Shown here piece after piece: positions 17,148 through 25,731 of a DNA stretch of 53,528 bases. A program made the position numbers and the translations under genes. The DNA is from Bacillota bacterium (GTDB lineage Bacteria > Bacillota > Bacilli > Bacillales_A > Planococcaceae), in NCBI GenBank assembly GCA_023405135.1, contig JAEXYZ010000077.1, positions 1 to 53,528 on the forward strand, written 5' to 3'. Position 1 is the first letter of the stretch. Each line of letters begins with the position of its first letter. The notes beneath the pieces were generated by a model that was given only the letters and a program-made list of their open reading frames with translations, was not told the origin of the DNA and did no database searches.

Positions 17148-17396
17148 ATCATTACTCCTTATTTACAATATTTGATGGATGCTCCTACAAAACAATATTC
17201 CTCCAAAGTATGTCCAATAAATAAAGGGATAATCATGTATATTTACCTTATCGATAAAAAAACGGTAGTCTTTGCGTTAAAAATCCAATAATTTATAAAT
17301 CAAATAGGCATAAGAAAAAGGCTCAAAGGTTAATCTTATAATGGATACTCTATTTGATTCATTTTTGAAATTGATTATAAGAAAGGTTTGAAAAAA

Positions 17397-17615
17397 ATGG
17401 ATAAGGAAGTATTATATGAGCGTGTTCAAAATATGATTGTTTCTTCAACGAAAAAACCGAAATACACAGCCCTTTCTACAGTAAAAATTGCAGATTTATT
17501 TGGTGTTCAGTCTGAGGATGTAGAAAAAACGTTGGATGAATTAATCAAAGAAGGGCGTTTAAATAAGTCAACATTGCCTGAGCCACCAAATTATGAAATT
17601 TACCTATTACCCTAA
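17397..17615 (+). CDS. Small winged-helix-like protein divergent from the FDH operon
   Basis: A 72-residue protein. The sequence STVKIADLFGVQSEDVEKTLDELIKEGRL looks like a helix-turn-helix plus wing (about 27-55), ending PEPPNYEIYLLP. I do not recognise the family. It starts at ATG 17397, ten bases after AAAGG (a TTG at 17388 is also open), and diverges from the FDH gene across a 250-base AT-rich spacer with no clear operator. A regulator of the FDH operon is possible but only by position. Confidence 0.6.
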   Translation: MDKEVLYERVQNMIVSSTKKPKYTALSTVKIADLFGVQSEDVEKTLDELIKEGRLNKSTLPEPPNYEIYLLP

Positions 17616-17648
17616 GAGGGGCTCCAAATTCATAAATGAATTGTAACT

Positions 17649-17689
17649 AAAAAAAGTCGACTTCCTATACAATAGGAATCGACTTTTTT
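17649..17689. terminator. Bidirectional terminator between the small wHTH gene and moaD
   Basis: Stem AAAAAGTCGACTTCCTAT / ATAGGAATCGACTTTTT with one bulged base and a 3-base loop, flanked by A and T runs, so it works both ways. Confidence 0.85.
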
Positions 17690-17719
17690 AGATTTGCTCG
17701 GAATATGTTAAAGGATTTA

Positions 17720-17953
17720 TCATCCCCCACTAATAGGTGGAATAAAGGCGACTGTATCTCCATCTTTTACGATCATATCATCTGTTGCAAATTCTTCATT
17801 AACAGCTGTCATCATATTTTGTAAAGAAAGTTGTGGATATTGATTTTCCATCCAATCTTTCAATTGACCAACTGTATAGTCTGACACGTCAACTTTCAAC
17901 TCGGATTGACCGATTGCTTCTTGTAAGTGGGCAAAAAGTAATATTTTAATCAC
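17720..17953 (-). CDS. moaD: Molybdopterin synthase small subunit
   Basis: A 77-residue ubiquitin-like sulfur carrier ending in the required Gly-Gly (PPISGG). MoeB adenylates this tail, it is converted to a thiocarboxylate, and MoaE uses it to build molybdopterin from cPMP. Starts at GTG 17953, overlapping the moaE stop by four bases (GTGA) with GAAAGGAG upstream. Last gene of moeB-moeA-mobB-moaE-moaD. Confidence 0.95.
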   Translation of the reverse strand: MIKILLFAHLQEAIGQSELKVDVSDYTVGQLKDWMENQYPQLSLQNMMTAVNEEFATDDMIVKDGDTVAFIPPISGG

Positions 17954-18423
17954 GAGCGTTCTCCTTTCTCGCTAGGCAGATTTTTCGGATAGGGCACATT
18001 TTCTAATTGATCGCCAATCCATTCAGTCCCATCTTCCCAATATTCTTTTTTCCAAATAGGAACGATTTGTTTAATCCGATCAATCGCATATTCGTTAGCC
18101 TCATAAGCAATTTTACGATGAGGCGATGATACCGCAATGACTACGGCAATATCCGAAATTTCTAAATGACCAACGCGATGGGTTATCGCAACGATCGCTT
18201 CTGGCCACTTCTCTTGTATTTCTTTAGCGATTTGCTCAAACATTTTAATCGCCATTTCTGGATAGGCTTGATATTCCAAATGGAGTGTTTTCTTCCCCTT
18301 CGTCATTTCACGTACCGTTCCGATGAAAATCGTAATAGCACCAGCGTTTCGACTTACTACTTTTTGTCTAACTTCCTCCACGTCAATTGGTTTATCTACA
18401 ATTTCAAAAAAGGATGTACTCAT
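17950..18423 (-). CDS. moaE: Molybdopterin synthase large subunit
   Basis: A 157-residue catalytic half of molybdopterin synthase; it pairs with MoaD and converts cyclic pyranopterin monophosphate to molybdopterin. Recognisable family segments are FIGTVREMTKGK, LEYQAYPEMA, ITHRVGHL and the active-site basic stretch VPIWKKEYW. It overlaps the mobB stop by four bases (ATGA) and the moaD start likewise, giving tight translational coupling. Confidence 0.95.
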   Translation of the reverse strand: MSTSFFEIVDKPIDVEEVRQKVVSRNAGAITIFIGTVREMTKGKKTLHLEYQAYPEMAIKMFEQIAKEIQEKWPEAIVAITHRVGHLEISDIAVVIAVSSPHRKIAYEANEYAIDRIKQIVPIWKKEYWEDGTEWIGDQLENVPYPKNLPSEKGERS

Positions 18424-18941
18424 ATTTTCCCCCTTATTTCTGCCATTAAAAATTTCATATACTGCTCGCTATCATGAATTGAGAAAGTTGGATACTCTAG
18501 CGACTTTGTTAATGGATAGGTTGGCCAATAAATAACACAGATGATATTGGACACTTTTTGAAGCAAAGTTTGATCTTCCAATGTACGCAAAAGAACAACC
18601 TTCGGAAAGCGTTCTTTCTTATATCCTTCAATCAAGATAATATCGGTTTTAAAAGAAGCATAAATAGCTAAAATATCGTCAAGTTTCCAGTTGCTTTGAT
18701 GAATACTCATGCGCAAAGTACCATCTCCTTCAACTGCTGTTACCTGTGCCCCTGCCTGTTCATGACGAAAACTATCTTTTGATTCGCTCATAGGAATTCC
18801 ACCATGTCCATGATGCTTGATAGTTCCTACTTTTAGGCCACGAGCCGTTGCTTGTCTAATAAGCCGTTCCATTAACGTTGTTTTTCCGCTATTTTGATAA
18901 CCTACTACTTGTAGGATTTTACGATGTTGTTCCAAGGCCAC
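18420..18941 (-). CDS. mobB: Molybdopterin-guanine dinucleotide biosynthesis protein B
   Basis: A 173-residue P-loop GTPase-like protein (GYQNSGKTT, residues 14-22) that assists MobA in forming the bis-MGD cofactor the formate dehydrogenases need. It starts at GTG 18941 with AAGGAAG upstream and overlaps the end of moeA by 37 bases. The ATP/GTP-binding character is seen in the sequence; the accessory role is family knowledge. Confidence 0.92.
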   Translation of the reverse strand: MALEQHRKILQVVGYQNSGKTTLMERLIRQATARGLKVGTIKHHGHGGIPMSESKDSFRHEQAGAQVTAVEGDGTLRMSIHQSNWKLDDILAIYASFKTDIILIEGYKKERFPKVVLLRTLEDQTLLQKVSNIICVIYWPTYPLTKSLEYPTFSIHDSEQYMKFLMAEIRGKI

Positions 18942-20194
18942 TCACTTCCTTGCAAATCTTCCAACAATAACACATCGATTTGCATCCCTTTTTCGTATCC
19001 TCGAGAACCTCCAGGCAATACAATTAAGGCATTCGCTTCCACTAAGGAAGATACCGCGCTCGATTTATCAAAACCAGAAGGTACTGCAACTAATTGTCCG
19101 TTATCGTACGAAACTGTCGCTCGGACAAAACGGGTAAATGGATTTGCTTTTGTAAAATCGGCACCTAAAACAGCGGACTCTCTCCGTAAATGTGGTTGCT
19201 TATTACTAAATGCAGTGCGAATAATTGGACGAACAAAAAGTTCAAATCCAACAAAGCAAGCGGAAGGATTACCTGAAAGTCCAAATAAAACTTTCTCTCC
19301 CCGAGCAGCAACAGTCGTTACACTTCCCGGCCGCATTGCGACTTTATTAAACAATACGTTTGCATCGATGGCTTCATAAATAGCTGGCAAGTAATCATAA
19401 TCACCTACAGAAACGCCTCCTGTAGTAATTAATAGATCTACTTCCTGCAAGGCATTTTTGACAACATCAATACATACATTCAAATCATCGCTAAATTTCC
19501 CAAAGTATTTGACACTTGCTCCAGCACGTTCAATTTGAGCCATGATCATATAAGCATTACTATTACGAATTTTTCCTGGCTGTAATGATTCCCCTGGCTC
19601 AAGCAACTCACTCCCGGTTGCAATGACACCTACAATTGGCTTTCGAAAAACAGGAACTTGATCATAACCGAAAGTAGCAAGTAAAGCGACAGCACCTGGG
19701 TTAATATATTGTCCTTTTTCTAAAAGAATGGCCCCTTTTTGAACATCCTCTCCCTTATAGGAAATATTTGTTCCCGCTTCAAAAGTCCGTTTAATTGACA
19801 TATACATCTCATTATTTTCTTCAAACGTATGAGTTAATTCTAGCATAACGACTGCGTCACACCCTTTTGGGATAGGAGCACCCGTCATAATACGAACTGC
19901 TTCTAGGTAGCCTACTTTTTCTTCAAATACAAAGCCTGCACCAATTTCCCCAACAACTTTAAAGGTTACTGGATTTTCTGAACTTGCATCAAGGCTATCG
20001 ACTGAACGAATTGCAAATCCATCATAAGGTGAACGATCAAAAGCTGGTACATCAGCATCTGCAGCCACATTCTCTGCAAGAAAACGCCCATGGGCTTGTA
20101 GTAATGGGACGAACTCTTTTTTTTCTTGAAAGGCATATTCCATCACACGGCTAACAGCTTCCCCCACTGCGATTGGTTTTCTTTTTTCTAACAT
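18905..20194 (-). CDS. moeA: Molybdopterin molybdenumtransferase
   Basis: Inserts molybdenum into adenylylated molybdopterin. A 429-residue protein with the MoeA domain order: domain I/II with FDRSPYDGFA near residue 56, domain III (MoCF-like) with TGSELLEPGE and TTGGVSVGDYD, then FGLSGNPSACF and a C-terminal domain IV ending near the overlap with mobB. ATG at 20194 is eight bases after AAGGAG; the GTG at 20203 is less likely. It lies 13 bases after moeB. Confidence 0.95.
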   Translation of the reverse strand: MLEKRKPIAVGEAVSRVMEYAFQEKKEFVPLLQAHGRFLAENVAADADVPAFDRSPYDGFAIRSVDSLDASSENPVTFKVVGEIGAGFVFEEKVGYLEAVRIMTGAPIPKGCDAVVMLELTHTFEENNEMYMSIKRTFEAGTNISYKGEDVQKGAILLEKGQYINPGAVALLATFGYDQVPVFRKPIVGVIATGSELLEPGESLQPGKIRNSNAYMIMAQIERAGASVKYFGKFSDDLNVCIDVVKNALQEVDLLITTGGVSVGDYDYLPAIYEAIDANVLFNKVAMRPGSVTTVAARGEKVLFGLSGNPSACFVGFELFVRPIIRTAFSNKQPHLRRESAVLGADFTKANPFTRFVRATVSYDNGQLVAVPSGFDKSSAVSSLVEANALIVLPGGSRGYEKGMQIDVLLLEDLQGSEWPWNNIVKSYK

Positions 20195-20207
20195 CAGGTA
20201 CACTCCT

Positions 20208-21224
20208 TTATCCTAATAAACGATAATAAATGCTTTTAGCTTGTTGTATATCCTGTATACCATGAATGACCACTCGTCCATCTTGGAAAACGACTACCCG
20301 ATATTCTTGTGCTTGGCAAGAAAGTAAATAAGGATTTAGTTGAATATCACCGTAAGGACGAAGTTGATCAGCGAGCTGCTCTAAATTATAGTGAACCGGT
20401 TTAGGTGGACGAATTTGAACGGCATCTCTACCACATAAAATCTCTAATTTTGTTTGATTTTCATAGGATAAATAAGGATAAGTGGGATTATGACCACAAG
20501 ATGGACAATCATCATTGCGCATTTTTTCCACATTTATTTCATAATGTTGATTTTTCCAAACATCAAAAGTTAAGTAGGATTTACGTCTTGCATCTTCATC
20601 TCCTACTAAAAGTTTTAATACTTCTGCTACTTGATACGCTGCTACGATTTGAACAGCTGGACTGATAATTCCTACCGTATCACATGTCATCCCTGTGTTG
20701 GGCATCACTTTTAGTAAACAATGTAAACAAGGCGTTTTACCTGGCACGATCGTATAAGTCGCACCATAACTACTAATACAAGATCCATAAACCCATGGAA
20801 TTTGATATTTTTGTGCAAGATCATTCATCATAAAACGAACATCAAAATTATCTGTCCCATCTATCATAATATCTACATCTTCAAGCAGTCCTACTAATTG
20901 CTCAGTATCGGCATCTAATATAAATGCGTTAATTTCCAGATCGGAATTAATACTTTGAAGTCGATTTTTTGCAGCGATCACTTTCGGAACTTTTTCTTTT
21001 GCATCTTGTTCGGTATACAGTTGCTGTCTTTGTAAATTACCCCACTCAACATAATCACGATCAATAATCGTCATCTTTCCAATACCTGCTCTTACTAGAG
21101 CCTCTGCGCTAGCACTGCCCAATGCACCAACACCTATCATTAAAACATGCTTTTCTTTTAGTTGTTGCTGCCCTTTTTCACCGATTGGACTGAATAATTG
21201 TTGTCTAGAATATCTATTATCCAT
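20208..21224 (-). CDS. moeB: Molybdopterin-synthase adenylyltransferase (MoeB/ThiF family)
   Basis: Activates the C-terminal glycine of MoaD by adenylation. 338 residues: an E1-like Rossmann domain with GVGALGSA near 32-39, RQQLYTEQD, DGTDNFDVR, the cysteine loop GMTCDTVG, and the zinc pairs CLHC and CPSC. The C-terminal 80 residues resemble a degraded rhodanese-like segment and end with VHGIQDIQQAKSIYYRLLG; no clear active-site cysteine loop is visible there. Could serve ThiS as well, but the operon places it in Moco synthesis. It diverges from moaB. Confidence 0.9.
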   Translation of the reverse strand: MDNRYSRQQLFSPIGEKGQQQLKEKHVLMIGVGALGSASAEALVRAGIGKMTIIDRDYVEWGNLQRQQLYTEQDAKEKVPKVIAAKNRLQSINSDLEINAFILDADTEQLVGLLEDVDIMIDGTDNFDVRFMMNDLAQKYQIPWVYGSCISSYGATYTIVPGKTPCLHCLLKVMPNTGMTCDTVGIISPAVQIVAAYQVAEVLKLLVGDEDARRKSYLTFDVWKNQHYEINVEKMRNDDCPSCGHNPTYPYLSYENQTKLEILCGRDAVQIRPPKPVHYNLEQLADQLRPYGDIQLNPYLLSCQAQEYRVVVFQDGRVVIHGIQDIQQAKSIYYRLLG

Positions 21225-21258
21225 AAAGTTATTTGCCTTTCTTTCTATGAATTTTCGT

Positions 21259-21286
21259 TTGACCTTTTCATTTATAGCATTATAAT
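21259..21286 (+). promoter_or_regulatory. Promoter of moaB-mobA-moaC
   Basis: TTGACC (21259-21264), 16 bases, TATAAT (21281-21286), 50 bases before the moaB start. No operator dyad or molybdenum-type riboswitch is visible. Confidence 0.75.
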
Positions 21287-21335
21287 AAAAGCATTGTTTT
21301 TCAATAAAACATTTAATTTAAGGAGGTCCTTTGCC

Positions 21336-21830
21336 TTGCATCCTACACACGATCAACTTTCCATAGGAGCTGCCATATTAACAGTAAGTGACACTCGCAC
21401 AAAGGTGGATGATCTCGGCGGTCAACGAATTCAATCGCTCCTTCAAGAAGCTTCATTTGAAGTAATAGACTACCAAATATCAAAAGATGAACCATCTGAT
21501 ATATTAAAGTATGTATTAGAATGGTGTGAGAATCAAACTATCAATACAATCATTGTCACTGGTGGCACAGGATTTACACCAAGAGATCAAACTTATGATA
21601 CCATTGTCCCCCTTTTTGAAAAAGAAATGGTCGGCTTTGGGGAATTATTTCGCTCATTAAGCTATGAAGAAATCGGCCCAAAAGCGATGTTTAGTCGTGC
21701 CACAGCCGGCAGTCGCGAAAGTACCGCCATCTATTTGTTGCCAGGTTCCGTCAATGCAGTGACACTCGCTATGACAAAACTAATTGTTCCGACTGTTCAA
21801 CATTTTGTCGGTGAGTTGAATCGCCGATGA
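21336..21830 (+). CDS. moaB: MoaB/MogA molybdopterin adenylyltransferase
   Basis: Adenylylates molybdopterin before MoeA inserts molybdenum. A 164-residue MoCF-fold protein with ILTVSDTRT near the N-terminus, the signature TGGTGFTPRDQTYD (about 80-93) and the glycine-rich ATAGSRES. TTG at 21336, eight bases after AAGGAGGT, is the likely start; the open frame further up runs through the promoter. It is the only MoaB/MogA in the window, so it probably does the MogA job. Confidence 0.92.
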   Translation: MHPTHDQLSIGAAILTVSDTRTKVDDLGGQRIQSLLQEASFEVIDYQISKDEPSDILKYVLEWCENQTINTIIVTGGTGFTPRDQTYDTIVPLFEKEMVGFGELFRSLSYEEIGPKAMFSRATAGSRESTAIYLLPGSVNAVTLAMTKLIVPTVQHFVGELNRR

Positions 21831-22417
21831 AAATTGCTGGAGTTGTCTTAGCTGGCGGTCAATCTTCAAGGTATGGCCAACCAAAAATGTTTGAATTGTT
21901 TGCTGGTCAGCCTTTGTATAAAAACAGTCTCATTGCTTTACAACAAAATGGAGTAGAGCCTTTAATTATCGCTACGAATGCTAGCTTGCAAAGGAACTTT
22001 GCAGAAGAAAACATCCAAATGATCATTGAAAAACAACCTCACCAAGGACCTTTGTTTGCATTGCAAAACATTATGACAAATTTCCCAGATGTTGAATGGT
22101 TTTTCGTAGTAGCTAGTGATATGCCTTATATGAATGCACATTTTGTCCAAACGATGCTTACATATATCGATGATCGATATGATGCGATTGTTCCTAAACA
22201 AGCTTCAAGATTACAACCTCTTGCTTCCCTTTATCGACGTACTGCTTTTCCAAAAGCAACTCTATTAATCGAACAAAACAAGAGAAGTATGAAAGCCTTG
22301 TTTGATCAAATACGAGTTTGTTATGTTGTATTTGAAGAAGAAAGCTCAACATTTATCAATATCAATACTCAACTAGATTGGGTACAAACTGTTGAAAAGG
22401 AGTCTAATGATGAATAA
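21827..22417 (+). CDS. mobA: Molybdenum cofactor guanylyltransferase
   Basis: Transfers GMP to Mo-molybdopterin to form the MGD cofactor. A 196-residue nucleotidyltransferase with the GTP loop LAGGQSSRYGQPK (8-20) and the acidic metal site ASDMPYM (about 98-104). It overlaps the moaB stop by four bases (ATGA) and the moaC start by eight bases. The C-terminus ends shortly after the INTQLDW segment typical of MobA. Confidence 0.94.
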   Translation: MKIAGVVLAGGQSSRYGQPKMFELFAGQPLYKNSLIALQQNGVEPLIIATNASLQRNFAEENIQMIIEKQPHQGPLFALQNIMTNFPDVEWFFVVASDMPYMNAHFVQTMLTYIDDRYDAIVPKQASRLQPLASLYRRTAFPKATLLIEQNKRSMKALFDQIRVCYVVFEEESSTFININTQLDWVQTVEKESNDE

Positions 22418-22892
22418 ATTTACCCACTGGAACGAAGAAGGTCGTCCTAAAATGGTCGACATATCAGAAAAAGAAATTACAGAACGTACAGCCATCGCTC
22501 GCAGTACGATATCTTTATCCGATGAAGTCTATCAAGCTATCCAACAAGGCGGTATAAAAAAAGGTGATCCTACACAAGTGGCACAAATTGCTGGGATTAT
22601 GGGCGCCAAAAAAACAGCCGACATTATCCCAATGTGTCATCCGATTATGCTGCAAGGAACAGATTTCCAATTTGAATATAGTAAAGCCGAAGTTGGATAT
22701 GAACTACACATACAAGCGACCGTAAAATGTAGCGGTAAAACAGGCGTTGAAATGGAAGCCCTAACGGCTGTATCTATAGCAGCACTAACTTTTTACGATA
22801 TGTGTAAAGCCGTCGATAAAAATATGGTCATTAAAGAAACATTTCTTGTACAAAAAACGGGTGGAAAAAGCGGCACCTTTACCCATAAATAA
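22410..22892 (+). CDS. moaC: Cyclic pyranopterin monophosphate synthase
   Basis: Together with MoaA it turns GTP into cPMP, the first stable Moco intermediate. 160 residues, full length, with IPMCHPIMLQG (about 72-82) and KTGVEMEALTAVS. ATG at 22410 is chosen, seven bases after AAAAGGAG; ATG at 22407 is adjacent. Last gene of moaB-mobA-moaC; moaA is on the opposite strand, converging on the shared terminator. Confidence 0.95.
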   Translation: MNKFTHWNEEGRPKMVDISEKEITERTAIARSTISLSDEVYQAIQQGGIKKGDPTQVAQIAGIMGAKKTADIIPMCHPIMLQGTDFQFEYSKAEVGYELHIQATVKCSGKTGVEMEALTAVSIAALTFYDMCKAVDKNMVIKETFLVQKTGGKSGTFTHK

Positions 22893-22894
22893 AC

Positions 22895-22929
22895 AAAAAA
22901 AATCCGGCATTTTGTTGCCGATTTTTTTT
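22895..22929. terminator. Bidirectional terminator between moaC and moaA
   Basis: Stem CGGCA / TGCCG extended by A8 and T8 runs. It fits between the two convergent stop codons (22892 and 22934) and serves both operons. Confidence 0.85.
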
Positions 22930-22933
22930 GTTT

Positions 22934-23950
22934 TTAACCACCGATATGCGACATTTCGATTTTGGATTTTTTTCTTTTTTCCATCGTCTGTTCATTTCGT
23001 TCATCGGAATAGCGGTCAGTTCTATTTTCCCACACATTTGAAATACATTGGATAATAGATGCATCATCTTCCCCATTCCTTAATAATTCGCGTAGATCCG
23101 TTCCACCTGTTGCAAATAAGCAAGTATATAATTTTCCTTCTGCTGAAATACGAGCACGTGAACAAGATGAACAGAAAGAATCAGTTACAGATGATATGAC
23201 ACCAATTTCGCCTTGATCATCTTGATACTGAAAACGGGTAGCCACTTCCCCTTTATAATTAGGCTCAACAGGTTTCAATGGAGAAATTTGTTGCACTTGT
23301 TCAAGAATTTCCTTCTTCGACACAACGTCATCCATTTTCCAACCATTTGAGTTACCTACATCCATATATTCGATAAAACGAAGAATATGTTGTTTATCTT
23401 TAAAAAATTGGGCCATTGTCACAATATCTTGTTCATTTTTCCCCTTTTGAACAACCATATTAATTTTCACTTGCAAACCTGCTTCAGCAGCTTTTTCAAT
23501 ACCTTCTAACACGGTTTTCACTTTTCCGCGATGACCATTCATTTCGAAAAAACGTTCTTCATTTAGTGAATCGAGACTAACAGAAACTCTCGATAATCCT
23601 GCTTTAGCCAAATCATTTGCATATTTTTTCAATAAAGTACCATTCGTTGTTAAAGCAATATCCTCTACTCCATCAATACGATGAATGCGTTCAATTAATG
23701 TTGGTAAATCTCGACGCAGTAAAGGCTCACCACCTGTAATCCGTATTTTTTTCACACCTAATGAGACAAAAATCTTTACTAATCGTTCGATTTCTTCAAA
23801 ACTCAATATTTTTTCGGGAGGTAAAAAAGCAAAATCTGGGCCAAATATTTCTGCAGGCATGCAATATTGACAACGAAAATTACAACGGTCTGTTACTGAT
23901 ATCCTTAAATCTCTTAGCGGTCTTTGAAATTGATCTTGTAGATTAGTAAT
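22934..23950 (-). CDS. moaA: GTP 3',8-cyclase (radical SAM), probable ATT start
   Basis: First Moco step: radical SAM cyclisation of GTP. The first ATG in frame (23860) would lose the radical SAM cluster, because C23, C27 and C30 (DRCNFRCQYC) lie upstream of it. In the same frame the sequence reads TNLQDQFQRPLRDLRISVTD directly after an ATT at 23948-23950. GAAGGAG ends seven bases before this ATT, and an in-frame stop lies further up with no ATG, GTG or TTG between. From ATT the protein is 338 residues, normal for MoaA. The C-terminal cluster CSSC...YTC and the final GG are intact. Third gene after DUF2294 and fdhD. Confidence 0.88.
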   Translation of the reverse strand: MTNLQDQFQRPLRDLRISVTDRCNFRCQYCMPAEIFGPDFAFLPPEKILSFEEIERLVKIFVSLGVKKIRITGGEPLLRRDLPTLIERIHRIDGVEDIALTTNGTLLKKYANDLAKAGLSRVSVSLDSLNEERFFEMNGHRGKVKTVLEGIEKAAEAGLQVKINMVVQKGKNEQDIVTMAQFFKDKQHILRFIEYMDVGNSNGWKMDDVVSKKEILEQVQQISPLKPVEPNYKGEVATRFQYQDDQGEIGVISSVTDSFCSSCSRARISAEGKLYTCLFATGGTDLRELLRNGEDDASIIQCISNVWENRTDRYSDERNEQTMEKRKKSKIEMSHIGG

Positions 23951-23971
23951 TTTTAATCTCCTTCTTTCATA

Positions 23972-24775
23972 TTAGTGGGTTGGTTCAGGTAATATAATAC
24001 GCTCTTTGTGTGTATAAATATTAAGTGTATTTTGACGAATGAAACCAACCGTCGTAATTCCTAGTTGCTCTGCCAATTGCAATGCTAATTCAGTAGGCGC
24101 CGATTTAGATAATACAATTTCGCACCCAATTTTAGATACTTTTAGTAAAATTTCCGACGAAATCCTTCCGCTAAATACGATAATTTTATCTTGCATACTA
24201 ATGTTATTTCGTAAGCAATATCCGTAAATTTTATCTAAAGCATTGTGACGTCCAATATCCATGCGACTTAACACAATCCCATTTACATCACATAGCGATG
24301 CATTATGCACACCGCCAGTCTTTTGGAATATGGCAGCCGATTCTTGCATATCCCTCATTAAACGAAAACAATCATCTGGTGTAATACGAACATGAACATC
24401 TTCCATCTTTTTGGATGCTAATGCATCATTTGCAAAAACAAAACCTTGTCGGCTCATACCACAACAAGAAGTAATGTAGCGCTTGTTTTGAATTTGTTGA
24501 TAGAAAGGATTAATACGTTTTGTTTTAATATGCACAAATCCTTCTTTTTCTTGATACCAAATATCTTCAATATCTTCAAAACTGCTAATGATTCGCTCCG
24601 ATGCTAAATAGCCCACTACCATATCTTCTACATACTCCGGTGTGCAAACCATCGTAACAAATTCTTGCTGATTAATCTTAACTGTGACAGCGTGTTCTGT
24701 CACAACGATATCTTCTACTTCTAACATTTTATTATTTTCAATCCGTATAATTTCTCGATTTACTATATTTTCCAT
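23972..24775 (-). CDS. fdhD: Formate dehydrogenase sulfurtransferase
   Basis: Delivers sulfur to the molybdenum cofactor of formate dehydrogenases, without which they are inactive. 267 residues. The segment YITSCCGMSRQGF (about 98-110) holds the cysteines expected in the flexible sulfur-transfer loop, and TGGVHNAS, DIGRHNALDK and SGRISSEI are family landmarks. AGAGGA precedes the ATG. It lies 21 bases before the moaA start, linking FDH maturation with cofactor synthesis. Confidence 0.94.
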   Translation of the reverse strand: MENIVNREIIRIENNKMLEVEDIVVTEHAVTVKINQQEFVTMVCTPEYVEDMVVGYLASERIISSFEDIEDIWYQEKEGFVHIKTKRINPFYQQIQNKRYITSCCGMSRQGFVFANDALASKKMEDVHVRITPDDCFRLMRDMQESAAIFQKTGGVHNASLCDVNGIVLSRMDIGRHNALDKIYGYCLRNNISMQDKIIVFSGRISSEILLKVSKIGCEIVLSKSAPTELALQLAEQLGITTVGFIRQNTLNIYTHKERIILPEPTH

Positions 24776-24787
24776 AAAGGTTCCTCT

Positions 24788-25135
24788 TTATTCACTAATT
24801 TTATCCTCAAAAATAAATACTGAAATTGCCAAATCTTCTTCGACTTTCATATCTGAAAATAAATGGAGCAGCTTTGTACCCATCAATTCTTCCATACCTT
24901 CTGGAGTTTTTTTCGAATACAACTCTTGAATCATAGTTGTCCTTGAAGCATGAACCATTTTTAATCCTTCTGGTTTACTGGCAATGAATCTTTCTGTTGG
25001 TGTCAGATTACCATACAACGTTGAAATGGCCATATTTTCTACAAAAACAGTATGAATACGCTCCGGTCCTTTGCCGAATAAATCTTTGCGCAGTTTACGA
25101 ATAATGTCGTTAAATTCATGCACTTTTTTTGACAT
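24788..25135 (-). CDS. DUF2294 protein in the fdhD-moaA operon
   Basis: A 115-residue protein matching the DUF2294 pattern (KGPERIHTVF, LTPTERFIAS, VHASRTTM), of unknown function. ATG at 25135 is nine bases after AGGAG; a longer frame to 25183 lacks a site. It is the first gene of the operon DUF2294-fdhD-moaA, only 12 bases before fdhD. Since DUF2294 genes often stand near formate dehydrogenases (my recollection), an accessory role in FDH function is a reasonable guess, no more. Confidence 0.75.
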   Translation of the reverse strand: MSKKVHEFNDIIRKLRKDLFGKGPERIHTVFVENMAISTLYGNLTPTERFIASKPEGLKMVHASRTTMIQELYSKKTPEGMEELMGTKLLHLFSDMKVEEDLAISVFIFEDKISE

Positions 25136-25278
25136 TTTGACGATTCTCCTATCTATAATTAAACATTTTTTATCGGAGACCACCCTTACAGTTTGTTAAT
25201 AATATAGCAACTTTAAAAAAATTTAAAGTGAAAATATTTTTTGATAATTATTACTATTAACAGAATGTATGATAAATA

Positions 25279-25307
25279 TTGTCCATTTGAAATGTAAACG
25301 TTATAAT
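25279..25307 (+). promoter_or_regulatory. Strong orphan promoter upstream of the second FDH operon
   Basis: TTGTCC (25279-25284), exactly 17 bases, perfect TATAAT (25302-25307). Transcription would start near 25314, over 400 bases before the FDH start codon, and meet the terminator at 25470-25525. Confidence 0.65.
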
Positions 25308-25313
25308 AGGGTG

Positions 25314-25525
25314 GTTACAAATGGAATTGAATTATTTTGATTCTTATGTCATATTTTTACCAAATTCAGGTTGCACTATTTGCATAAGAGTCATAATGAT
25401 TGAATTCTATTATTAAATCTAAAAAAATAAAAGTAGATTGAGTTTTTAGTACGGCTTGCTAAGAATTTTATCCACCATGAATAAACAGCATGAAAAGTTC
25501 ATGCTATTTCATGGTGGATTTTTTT
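25314..25525 (+). ncRNA. Candidate short transcript or leader RNA of about 210 bases
   Basis: The stretch between the consensus promoter at 25279-25307 and the intrinsic terminator at 25470-25525 holds no recognisable gene. A 31-codon frame (25321-25416, starting MELNYFDSY) exists, but its ribosome site would lie at the very 5' end of the transcript. It could be a small RNA, a small-protein mRNA, or an attenuated leader of the FDH operon at 25732. No known riboswitch motif was recognised. Confidence 0.45.
25470..25525 (+). terminator. Strong terminator with nested hairpin
   Basis: Outer stem ATCCACCATGAA / TTCATGGTGGAT (25470-25481, 25508-25519) encloses a perfect inner stem GCATGAA / TTCATGC (25488-25504). 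Seven T follow from 25518. It stands 206 bases before the second FDH gene. Confidence 0.85.
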
Positions 25526-25731
25526 AGTATGTCAACAATATATGATTACTTCGTTAGTGAATGTCCTTATTCCTTTATAGGGACACGATAAATCCGAAAA
25601 ATGAGCTTAATTAGACCATTTTTCAATTTATTATCAACAATAACCAATTCAACTTACTCTTTTCGGCTTTACCATATGCATTAACCTCGTATCATATAAT
25701 TCTCAAATAGTAATAAAAGGAGGAGTTTACG

